From: Planctomycetota bacterium
Lineage (GTDB): Bacteria; Planctomycetota; PLA2
Assembly (NCBI GenBank): GCA_023150495.1
Contig: JAKLKT010000145.1
Span: forward strand, 1,346 to 8,508
DNA length: 7,163 nt
Direction of reading: 5' to 3'
Positions within the stretch are counted from its first letter, which is position 1, and the number at the start of each line of letters is the position of its first letter. The notes beneath the pieces are model-generated. The model did not search any database. It was not told the DNA's origin and saw nothing but the letters and a program-made list of their open reading frames with translations. Made by a program: the position numbers and the translations under genes. Of this stretch, positions 1-6,800 are shown one piece after another.

Positions 1-76
1 CGCCGTCTCCGCCGCGATCTGCGGCGCGAGGGACCCGCGCGCCGCGGCCGCCCGCCTTCGCGCGCTGCTCGGTTGA
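1..76 (+). CDS. C-terminal end of an unidentified protein (partial)
   Basis: An open frame enters from the left edge (first full codon at position 2) and stops at the TGA at 74-76, giving 24 residues that end in an Ala/Arg/Leu-rich helix (AAAARLRALLG). Codon choice is strongly G/C-ending, like the neighbouring genes, and the stop lies only 9 bp from the stop of the converging lipoprotein gene, a usual arrangement for two genes meeting tail to tail. The fragment is too short to assign a family. In DNA this GC-rich, a 24-codon open frame can arise by chance. The reverse strand here shows no ATG, GTG or TTG start for a competing gene, which is the main reason for preferring the plus-strand reading. 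Confidence 0.4.
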   Translation, partial: AVSAAICGARDPRAAAARLRALLG

Positions 77-85
77 CGGCGCCGA

Positions 86-583
86 TCAGTCCTCGCCGGA
101 GCCGTCCTCTTGCTCGCCCTCTTCCTCGGCGGGCGCGGCGTGCTTCAGCGCCGTTCCCTTGGCGGGCTTCATGCCCTGGAACACGTACCGCTGGCCGACC
201 TTCAGCACCTCGATCTCCACGGTCGCGGAACCCAGTTCGCTCGCGATCGGGAGGCTCACGTTCGCGCGGCCGCCCATCGCGTCCATCTTCACCCTGGCCG
301 CGCCGGGCTTCGCCGTCGCCCAGTCCACAGGGAGCCGTTCGTGCTCCTGCGTGAGGAGCCGCCCCAGCCGCTCCCGCTCGGCAGTGTCGTCGAGCGTGAC
401 CCCGGTGATCCGTTTCGACTCATCCGCCGTCATCAGGTGCGACTCGAGCGGGTCCATCGCGCCCGCCTTGAGCGCCTCGAACGCGGCCTTCGCGACGTCC
501 TCAGGACGTCCCGTCGGCTGCGGCGAGGGCTTGCCGCCGCATGCGGCGGCGACGAGGAGGAGGGCGAGCGGGAGTGTTCGCAC
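86..583 (-). CDS. Small secreted lipoprotein, possibly NTF2-like fold
   Basis: The 165-residue product begins with a short lipoprotein signal: Arg2, a hydrophobic stretch LPLALLLVAAA, then a lipobox ending in Cys15 (A-A-A-C followed by G-G). After signal peptidase II cleavage it should be lipid-anchored at Cys15, facing the periplasm or cell exterior. The mature part opens with a Pro-rich linker, then a helix at about 27-42 (PEDVAKAAFEALKAG). That helix start is typical of small lipoproteins with an NTF2-like/DUF4878-type cone fold. Alternating strands follow at about 96-137, and the C-terminus (153-165) is a strongly acidic, probably disordered tail. The start is GTG (cac at 581-583); an in-frame TAG four codons upstream (593-595) excludes a longer form. 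It is divergent from the large-protein operon and shares its upstream region, so a link is possible but unproven. The fold assignment is a guess from helix pattern and size; the lipoprotein call is firm. Confidence 0.8.
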   Translation of the reverse strand: MRTLPLALLLVAAACGGKPSPQPTGRPEDVAKAAFEALKAGAMDPLESHLMTADESKRITGVTLDDTAERERLGRLLTQEHERLPVDWATAKPGAARVKMDAMGGRANVSLPIASELGSATVEIEVLKVGQRYVFQGMKPAKGTALKHAAPAEEEGEQEDGSGED

Positions 584-589
584 GCGGGA

Positions 590-595
590 ATTCTA
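590..595 (-). promoter_or_regulatory. Candidate -10 box for a leaderless lipoprotein mRNA
   Basis: Read on the minus strand this is TAGAAT, five of six bases of the TATAAT consensus and fitting TANNNT. It is one of very few A/T-rich hexamers in an extremely GC-rich spacer. Its 3' end lies six bases before the GTG start at 583, so transcription would begin at or next to the start codon, giving a leaderless mRNA. No clear -35 hexamer is visible at the usual distance, as is common for leaderless promoters. A weak alternative is a GAGGGG Shine-Dalgarno-like run 12 bases upstream of the GTG. Confidence 0.35.
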
Positions 596-601
596 CCCCT
601 C

Positions 602-632
602 GGGAGGGAGGGGGGCTCCGGGGGGAGGGGGG
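602..632 (+). other. Potential G-quadruplex tract
   Basis: Five G runs (3, 3, 6, 6 and 6 bases) are separated by loops of 1, 1, 4 and 1 bases. This meets the standard G3+N1-7 rule several times over, with very short loops that favour stable parallel quadruplexes. The G-rich strand is the coding strand of the large operon, so the tract would lie in its 5' leader or promoter. On the opposite strand it is a C-rich tract 19-49 bp upstream of the lipoprotein start. Formation in the cell is inferred only from sequence. Confidence 0.5.
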
Positions 633-640
633 AAAGGCCA

Positions 641-654
641 CGGGACATGACCCG
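641..654. promoter_or_regulatory. Operator-like imperfect palindrome
   Basis: CGGGACATGACCCG matches its own reverse complement at 12 of 14 bases, centred on CATG, with perfect CGGG/CCCG arms. It lies in the middle of the divergent spacer, immediately before the TTGACC hexamer, where a dimeric regulator could affect one or both genes. No regulator gene is present in the window, and GC-rich dyads of this length do occur by chance. Confidence 0.25.
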
Positions 655-673
655 ATTTTGACCCCGCGAGACG

Positions 674-693
674 CCCGAGACGGGATGCTCGGG
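674..693 (+). promoter_or_regulatory. Small hairpin over the start region of protein A
   Basis: CCCGAG (674-679) can pair with CTCGGG (688-693), giving a six-base-pair, mostly G:C stem with an eight-base loop. The 3' arm contains most of GGGA (691-694), the only purine-rich stretch just before the ATG at 698 and a weak Shine-Dalgarno candidate. If formed in the mRNA it would reduce ribosome access to this start. Confidence 0.25.
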
Positions 694-697
694 AAGC

Positions 698-3600
698 ATG
701 AAGAGACTCGCGCTCCTCCTCCTCGCCGCCACCGGCTTCGCGCAGGAAGCCCCGGAGCTCCACAAGATCTACGTCCCCTACACGAAGCTCGACGAGGTCC
801 TGGGCACCGACAAGGAGCGCGTGATGGTGCCCTACCGGGAGTTCCTCGAGCTCTGGAGTCTCAAGTACGGGCCCAAGGCGGAGCCGGGCAAGCCGCCGGT
901 CCCCTTCGTCGTCGAGAGCGCGACCTACGAGGGGCGCGTGCAGGAGGGGATCGCGTCGTTCCAGGCGACGCTCGAGATCGAGGTGCTCGCCGAGGGCTGG
1001 CAGAAGGTCCCGCTCGCCTTCTCGAAGGTCGCGTTCGAGGATGTCTCCGTCGACGGCGCCGCGGGCGTCCTCTCGCCCGCGGGGCAGGGCTACGAGCTGC
1101 TGCTCCGGGGCGTCGGCCGGCACAAGGTCGACGCGAGCTTCGTCGCGGGCATCGCGCGCGGCAAGGAGTTCGCGACCTGCGCGTTCGACCTCCCCCAGGT
1201 CCCCCTCCACAAGCTCTCCTTCCGCGTGCCGGGCAAGGGCACCGAGATCAGGCTCGAGCCTGCGCGCGCCATGACGACCACGACGGAGGGGGACGAGACC
1301 GTGCTCCTCGCCTTCCTCGGCCCGCAACCGAACGTCCAGCTCACCTGGCGCTACCTTGCCGAGGAGGTCGCGAAGGAGCCGCCGCTCGTCTTCGCGACCG
1401 ATCTGCTGAAGATCAACGTCGAGGAGCGCATCCTCCGCGGCGTGCTGACGTTCGACCTCCAGGTGCTCCGGACCCCCGCGAGCAACTTCCGCGTCCGCGT
1501 GCCGCAGGGCGTCCAGGTGCTCGAGGTCCTCGGCAACAACCTGAAGACGTGGAGCTTCTCGGACGAGGCGCGCACGCTCCTCGAGGTCACGCTGCACGAG
1601 CCCGTCGCCGGCGCCTACCAGCTCGGCGTCAACTTCGAGGCGCCCTTCGAGGTCCCCGGACCCCTCCCGCTTCCCGTCCTCCGGCTGGAGGGCGCGGCGC
1701 GCGAGCGCGGCTTCCTCCGCGTCAAGGGCGCGGAGGGCGTGGGCCTCCGCCCCGCCGCGCTCGAGAACGCGTTCCAGGTCGACGTGAACGCGCTCCCCGA
1801 CCCGCTCAAGGTGAACGAGCGCGCGCTCGGCTTCCGCTTCCCGGCGCTGCCGTACGGCGTCACGCTCACGACCGAGCGGATCGCGCCGCGCGTGACCGTC
1901 TTCTCCCGCGCGCGGCTCGAGGTCGAGCGCCGGCGGCTGAAGCTCAACCAGGTCCTCCAGTGCAACGTCGAGCGCGCGGGCATCTTCAGCCTCCGCGCCG
2001 AGGTCCCCGAGTGGCTCAACCTCACGCAGGTGGGCGACGAGGGGCTCGTCGACACCCGCACCGACGCGGTCGAGAACGGCCGCCGGATCATGACGCTCGA
2101 GCTGCGCGGACGCCGCCTCGGCCGGTTCGACCTCGTCGTCACGGGCGAGGCGCCGCTCGACCTCGCTCAGGCGAAGCTCGACGTCCCGCTCGTGCGGCCG
2201 CTCGCCGCGGACATCGAGGAGGGGACGCTCGGCGTCTACATGGACCCGGGCATCAAGGCCGCGGCGACCGTGAAGGGCGTGATCCCGATCGAGCCCTCGC
2301 AGCTCGCGCAGGAGGACAACTTCCCCTCCCCGCTGCCCCTCTCCTTCGCCTACCGGTGGCACGGCACGGGCGCGACGGTGTCCTTCGCCGTCGAGGCTCG
2401 AAAGCCCAAGGTCACCTGCGACGTCCTCTACGCGCTCCAGGCGGACGAGGGGAAGGTCCGCATCCGCGCGGACCTCCTCTACGACGTGCAGTTCACGGGC
2501 GTCGAGACCTTCCGCTTCCGCGTGCCGAAGTCGATCGTCGAGCGGCTCAAGGTGGAAGGGGCGAACATCCGCGAGAAGCCGCACGCCGACGACCCGGTCG
2601 AGGAGGGGAAGATCCCGACGACGACCTTCACGGTCACGCTCCAGCGCGAGACCCTCGGCCGCGTGCCGATGTGGGTCGAGTACGACGATGTCTTCAAGGA
2701 GCCGCTCAAGGTGAACGAGCGGGGGGGGGTCGCCGTGCCGCAGATCCTCCCGCTCGGCGTCGAGTCGGCGAACGCCTTCGTCGCCGTGCGGAAGTCGCCC
2801 GCGCTCAAGGTCGACGCGGAGGGACCGTGGGAGGAGGTCGATCCCGCCGAGCTCCCGGAGACGCTCCGCTCGACGGAGACGTTCCTCGCGCTGCGGCGCC
2901 TCGACGAGCCCGAGCCCTTCCGGCTCGATCTCACGCGCCACGAGTACCAGCCCGTGGCGGACGTCGTCGTGCGGCTCGCCTACCTGAAGACGGTGCTCGC
3001 CGACGAGAAGACGGCGACGACGACCGCGTTCTTCGAGATCCTCAACAACGACCGGCAATTCCTCGCCGTCGAGCTCCCCGAGGAGAGCCAGATCCAGGAC
3101 CTGCGCGTCGCGGGCAAGCCGGAGAAGCCGCGGCTCGGCGAGGGGCACGTGCTCCTCGTGCCGCTCGAGACGGGTCTCAGGAAGGACGCTTCGTTCGAGG
3201 TCGCGATCGCGTACACGCATCCGGTCAGGACGAAGGGCGCGCTCGTGCGCGAGACGAGGATCACGGGCCCGCGGCTCCCCGCGTGGGGCGAGGGCACGAA
3301 GCCCTTCCAGGCGCTCCTCTCCTGGAGCGTCTACTACCCGAAGGCGTGGCGCGCGACCGGGTTCGAGGGGAACGTCGCCCCGGCGGATCTCGAGGGGGCC
3401 CGGGGGACGTGGCTCCGGCGCGGGATCGACGCGCTCGGGAGCCTCGTGCGCCCGCTCGGCGACGCGCCCGACCGCGGGCCGAACGTGCGGCCGATCCCGT
3501 TCAAGGACATCGTGCCCCAGCCGACGCAGGTCGAGAGCAGGGAGCGCCTCTTCTGGAACGGCACGGGCGACGGCGAGCTCATCATCTCGCACACGTCCGC

Positions 3601-3835
3601 CGCGACAGGCGTCGTACTCGTGCTGCTCGCGGTCGCTCTCGCCGGCGCGGGCGTCGTCCTCCTCGCGCGGAGGGTGAAGCCGTGGCGCGCCGGGGCGTGC
3701 GTCGCGTTCCTCGCCCTCGTGATGCTCGCGTTCGCGGGGCCGGGCTGGGCCGGCTTCTGGAACGGCGCTCTCGCGGGCGCCGTCGTCGCGACGGTCGCGG
3801 TGTGGGTGCTCGAGATGCGGAAGGTGCGGTCATGA
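698..3835 (+). CDS. Giant membrane-anchored periplasmic/surface beta-module protein (protein A)
   Basis: The product has 1045 residues. A signal peptide covers about 1-15 (two basic residues, LALLLLAATGF, cleavage probably G-F-A|Q), which fixes the ATG start. A short conserved-looking segment follows at 23-53 (IYVPY ... VMVPYREFLELW). Residues ~75-920 are beta-rich, with repeated modules and two large internal units (about 242-487 and 586-843). The second unit ends with the signature LNNDRQFLAVELPEES (782-797) and KDASF (829-833). Three hydrophobic helices close the protein at about 969-990, 997-1015 and 1020-1039, with Arg/Lys-rich flanks (RRVKPWR, MRKVRS). The ectodomain should lie outside the cytoplasmic membrane, anchored at its C-terminus. 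No catalytic motif, Cys cluster or nucleotide-binding loop was seen; a structural, adhesive or scaffold role is inference. The layout resembles large uncharacterised planctomycetal proteins, from memory and without a search. Its TGA overlaps the ATG of the downstream paralogue. The ribosome site is weak (GGGA, 3 bases from ATG). Confidence 0.93.
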   Translation: MKRLALLLLAATGFAQEAPELHKIYVPYTKLDEVLGTDKERVMVPYREFLELWSLKYGPKAEPGKPPVPFVVESATYEGRVQEGIASFQATLEIEVLAEGWQKVPLAFSKVAFEDVSVDGAAGVLSPAGQGYELLLRGVGRHKVDASFVAGIARGKEFATCAFDLPQVPLHKLSFRVPGKGTEIRLEPARAMTTTTEGDETVLLAFLGPQPNVQLTWRYLAEEVAKEPPLVFATDLLKINVEERILRGVLTFDLQVLRTPASNFRVRVPQGVQVLEVLGNNLKTWSFSDEARTLLEVTLHEPVAGAYQLGVNFEAPFEVPGPLPLPVLRLEGAARERGFLRVKGAEGVGLRPAALENAFQVDVNALPDPLKVNERALGFRFPALPYGVTLTTERIAPRVTVFSRARLEVERRRLKLNQVLQCNVERAGIFSLRAEVPEWLNLTQVGDEGLVDTRTDAVENGRRIMTLELRGRRLGRFDLVVTGEAPLDLAQAKLDVPLVRPLAADIEEGTLGVYMDPGIKAAATVKGVIPIEPSQLAQEDNFPSPLPLSFAYRWHGTGATVSFAVEARKPKVTCDVLYALQADEGKVRIRADLLYDVQFTGVETFRFRVPKSIVERLKVEGANIREKPHADDPVEEGKIPTTTFTVTLQRETLGRVPMWVEYDDVFKEPLKVNERGGVAVPQILPLGVESANAFVAVRKSPALKVDAEGPWEEVDPAELPETLRSTETFLALRRLDEPEPFRLDLTRHEYQPVADVVVRLAYLKTVLADEKTATTTAFFEILNNDRQFLAVELPEESQIQDLRVAGKPEKPRLGEGHVLLVPLETGLRKDASFEVAIAYTHPVRTKGALVRETRITGPRLPAWGEGTKPFQALLSWSVYYPKAWRATGFEGNVAPADLEGARGTWLRRGIDALGSLVRPLGDAPDRGPNVRPIPFKDIVPQPTQVESRERLFWNGTGDGELIISHTSAATGVVLVLLAVALAGAGVVLLARRVKPWRAGACVAFLALVMLAFAGPGWAGFWNGALAGAVVATVAVWVLEMRKVRS
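1421..2158 (+). repeat. Protein A, internal unit I (residues ~242-487)
   Basis: First copy of the bipartite unit. A beta-module (ILRGVLTFDLQVLR ... FRVRVP ... VLEVLGNNLKTW) is followed by a hinge segment (LPVLRLEG ... RGFLRV ... VDVNALPD, about 324-368). A second beta-module begins PYGVTLTTERIAPRV and runs to FDLVVTG (477-483). It aligns with residues ~238-470 of protein B, for example VLGNNLKTW with ALDGKGVKTW. Boundaries are by eye. Confidence 0.6.
1802..1821 (+). repeat. 20-bp direct repeat, copy 1
   Basis: ccgctcaaggtgaacgagcg encodes most of PLKVNER (residues 369-375). An identical 20-mer lies exactly 900 bp downstream (2702-2721) in the same frame. The two copies are not at equivalent points of the internal duplication, so they are not simply a relic of it. 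Confidence 0.85.
2702..2721 (+). repeat. 20-bp direct repeat, copy 2
   Basis: Identical to 1802-1821, in frame and encoding PLKVNER at residues 669-675. Its last G is the first base of a nine-G run (2721-2729). Confidence 0.85.
2721..2729 (+). repeat. Nine-G homopolymer inside protein A coding sequence
   Basis: Nine consecutive G bases encode part of R-G-G-V (residues 675-678). Reading frame and homology to protein B continue correctly on both sides, so the length shown is compatible with an intact gene. A one-base slip would truncate protein A before its membrane anchor. Confidence 0.8.
3819..3826 (+). promoter_or_regulatory. Shine-Dalgarno site for protein B inside the end of gene A
   Basis: GGAAGGTG, close to the ideal AGGAGGTG, ends five bases before the ATG at 3832. 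It lies within the last codons of gene A and supports the ATGA-overlap start of B. It is a better ribosome site than the one upstream of gene A. Confidence 0.5.
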
Positions 3836-6800
3836 GGAACCCCTGGCTCTTCCTGCTCGCGGGGCTCGCGGCGGCGGGCGACTCTCCCCCGGAGCCCCCT
3901 CCCTTCGACGAGCCCAAGGTGTGGATCCACGCCCCGGCGGAGGACCTCCTTCCCCTGAAGGGCGCCGGGTTCATGATCACGATCGAGGAGTACCGGAAGC
4001 TCCTCGATCTCGCTCGCAGCAACGACCTCGCGGCACGCGAGAAGCCGCCCGTCGCGGGGCGGCTCGTGCGCGGCGCGTGCGAGGCGCGGATCGACGGCGA
4101 CGTGCTGCGGATCGCCGCGAAGTACACCGCCGTCGTGCAGGGCGAGGGGACGGTCGAGATCCCGTTCCGCGTCGAGGGCGCGGCTCTCGATGCGATGCCC
4201 CTGCTCCGCGGCGACGCGCTCGTGTTCGACGCGCCGGGCACGCACGAGGTCGAGGCCTCGGTGTCGGTGAAGCTCGCGCGCGAGGGGGACCTCCTGCGCG
4301 GGTCGTTCCGGCTGCCGCCGGCCGCGGGGCACATGGTCGCGCTGGATCTGCCGCCGGACGTCGAGGGCGAGGTCGGCCCGATCGTGCGCGCGTTCCGCTC
4401 GGGGGAGGCCGGCGGCCGCGTCGTCGGCTACCCGGACGGGACGGGCCTCTTCCAGGTGTGGATGAAGCCGCGCTCGCCGGCGCGGCGGCTCGACGCGCTG
4501 CTCGGCGCCTCGTTCGAGACGGTCGCGGAGATCGGCGAGGCGCGGACGGGGCTCCGGACCTCCCTGCAGATCTCGATCCTCCGCGCGCCGGTCGACGGCG
4601 TGGACCTCCTGCTCGCGCCCGGCCAGACCGTGCAGGCGCTCGACGGCAAGGGCGTGAAGACGTGGCGGCTCGTCCGCGGCGCGGGCGAGGACGTGATCGA
4701 GGTGCGGTTCACGGAGCCGCTCCAGGAGACCGTGACGCTGGCATTGGAGACCGACCTCCCGCGCGACCGCGTCGAGACGGCGGAGATCCCGGTCGTGCGC
4801 GTCCGGGGCGCGGTGCGCTACCGCGGCACCGTCGGCGTCGTCACCCGTCCCGAGGTGCGGGTCGAGGGGTTCGCCGTGAGCGGCGTGCGGCGGCTCGAGG
4901 GGGCGCAGGCGCTCGCGCACTACGAGGTCTGGTCGGAGCAGGCGAGGATCGCGGCGACGCTGAAGCGCGTCGAGGCGCGCGCCGAGGCGACGACGCGGGC
5001 GCTCCTCGCGTTCCGCGAGGGCGGCAAGAGCCTCCAGGCCTACTTCGGCATCGAGATCGCGGGCGACCCTCTCTTCCGGCTCGAGCCCGCGCTTCCGCGC
5101 GGCTGGCTCCTGCGCCGCGTGGTGCTCGACGGACGGGACGCGCCCTACACGTACGAGCCCGACGGCCGGCTCGTCCTCGAGTTCCCCGAGGGGCTGAAGC
5201 CCGGCCGCCACGCGCTCTTCGTGACCATGGACACGGACGAGGTCGACTGGGTGCCCAACGCGGGCGCCGTCGGCTTCGACCTCGCGGGCGTCCGCGCGGG
5301 GCTCCCCTTCGAGAAGGGGCTCCTCGTCGTCGCGTCGGACCCGGCGTTCCGCGTGAACCTAGGCGCCGTGCAGGGGTTGACCGAGGTCGGGATGGCCGAG
5401 GCCGGCCGCGCGTTCGGCGGCGCGACGGAGCGGATGCTCTTCGCGTGGCGGTTCGAGCAGCCGGGATACTCCGCGCGATTCGCGCTCGAGCGGCACGAGC
5501 CCCAGATCGCCGCGACGGTCGTCACGCACCTCCTGCCGAGCGAGCGCCTGCTCGCGACCGGCGCGACCGTGCTCCTCGACATCAAGCGCACGGGCGTCCG
5601 CGAGATCCGGGTCGCGCTGCCGAAGGGCACGGGGCCGCTGGTCGACTTCCGTGGGATGGGGATCAAGGAGAAGCGCGCGCCCGCGGCGGACGAGGGCCCG
5701 GAGACGTGGACGATCGTCTTCCAGCGGCGCATCCGCGGCGAGTACCGGCTCGACCTCTCGTTCGACAGGAAGTTCGACACGGACGCGTGGACCGCGGTCG
5801 CGCCCGAGATCGCCGTCCCCGACGCCCAGGAGCGCGGGTTCCTCGTGATCCACTCGTCGGGCACGACCGAGATCGCGGTGAAGCGGGAGGGCCTCCGGGA
5901 GGCGGACGTGGGCGAGCTGCCCGAGCAGCCGGAGCGCCCGCCGCTCGAGGTGCTCGCGTACGCGCAGCACCCCTTCAGGGTGGAGATCTCGTCGCGGCGC
6001 CACGACCCGGAGCCGGTCGTGCAGGCGTACGCGGAGTCCGCGGAGATCTACGGCGTCGTGAGCCCGGACGGCCGCGTGCGCTGCCGCGCGGAGTACCGGG
6101 TCCGGAACAACGACCAGCCGTTCCTCAGGATGACGCTGCCGGAGGGCTCGGAGCTCCTGGGCGCGCTGGCGGCCGGGGAGCCGCTGAAGCCGCTGCGCGA
6201 GGGCGGCGCGCTGAAGCTCCCGCTGCCCCGGAGCAGGGACAAGGACGCGTCGTTCGTCGTGGCGGTCGTCTACGAGATGCGCGCGGAGCGGCTCGGCACG
6301 GCGGGCGAGCTGACGATCGACCGCCCGTCGCTCGATATCGACGTGCTGAGGACGGCGTTCAACCTCCACCTCCCCGACGGCTATTCCGTCACGGGCTTCG
6401 ACGGCGATCTCGTGCCGCTGACGACGAGGGAGCGCGAGGGAGTGCTCGGCGCGTTCGCCTCGACCCTCGACCGCGCGGTGACGCGCGGCGCAGCAGGCGC
6501 GCCGGCCGACGCGGGGGCCCGGGCCGGCGAGATCGACATCGACGCGCTCCGCCGCGCCGCGGAGCAGGCGCAGGCGCAGGGTGCGGACGCGCAGGCGGTG
6601 CTCGCGTTCAAGACGACCATCGACACGCTCCAGCAGGGCCTCGTGATCGATGAGGAGATCAACCGGCGCGGCGGCGACCTGTGGCGGCTGTCGGGCCAGC
6701 GGCAGGAGAACCGCGTCCTCTACGCCGAAGCGCTGAAGCAGGCGCAGGATCTCGGGGTACAGATCAACTTCCTGCAGTTCCACCCCACGCCGATGCTTCC

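Larger units (their letters stand above)
584..697. promoter_or_regulatory. Divergent intergenic region between lipoprotein gene and large-protein operon
   Basis: These 114 bp must carry the promoters of both divergent genes. Seen here are a G-run tract (602-632), an operator-like dyad (641-654), a TAGAAT hexamer facing the lipoprotein gene (590-595) and a hairpin just before the ATG at 698. A TTGACC at 658-663 resembles a -35 box for the rightward gene, but no credible -10 lies 16-19 bp downstream, so no promoter is called for protein A. A five-codon open frame including its stop (ATG at 647, TGA at 659-661) precedes it in the same frame and is probably meaningless. Confidence 0.6.
2453..3226 (+). 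repeat. Protein A, internal unit II (residues ~586-843)
   Basis: Second copy of the bipartite unit. The beta-module reads KVRIRADLLYDV ... FRFRVPK ... KVEGANIREK ... WVEYDDVF. The hinge runs from VPQILPLG to DPAELPET (715-722). The final beta-module starts EPFRLDLTRHEYQP and contains the NND/LPE signature. It matches residues ~572-815 of protein B closely: FRFRVPK with IRVALPK, NIREK with GIKEK, DPAELPET with DVGELPEQ, EPFRLDLTRH with HPFRVEISSR. Confidence 0.65.

Noticed and set aside
26..60. GC-rich inverted repeats near the convergent gene ends as a terminator
   Set aside because: They lie inside the probable coding end of the left gene, lack a T-run, and such pairing is expected by chance at this GC content; the 9-bp gap between stops has no hairpin.
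110..661. Plus-strand open frames overlapping the lipoprotein gene
   Set aside because: They run antisense to a gene with a clear lipobox, and their translations are Arg-rich and featureless.
647..661. Tiny in-frame leader ORF before gene A (MTRF then stop)
   Set aside because: Four residues and no ribosome site; its ATG is part of the dyad at 641-654. No reason to think it is translated.
658..663. TTGACC as a -35 box for the large operon
   Set aside because: No acceptable -10 hexamer 16-19 bp downstream, so it does not support a promoter call on its own.
593..3592. 999-codon minus-strand open frame opposite protein A
   Set aside because: Its Leu/Arg/Glu/Asp/His/Val-rich repetitive composition mirrors the sense codons of A. 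It has no signal peptide, no domain and no plausible ribosome site; A has homology to B.
3334..5211. 625-codon minus-strand open frame
   Set aside because: Antisense shadow crossing the A/B junction, Arg/His/Asp/Leu-rich without recognisable features.
3921..6653. 910-codon plus-strand open frame
   Set aside because: Out of phase with the signal-peptide-bearing frame from 3832. Its translation is overwhelmingly Arg/Ala/Gly/Pro with no domain character, the usual shadow frame in very GC-rich coding DNA.
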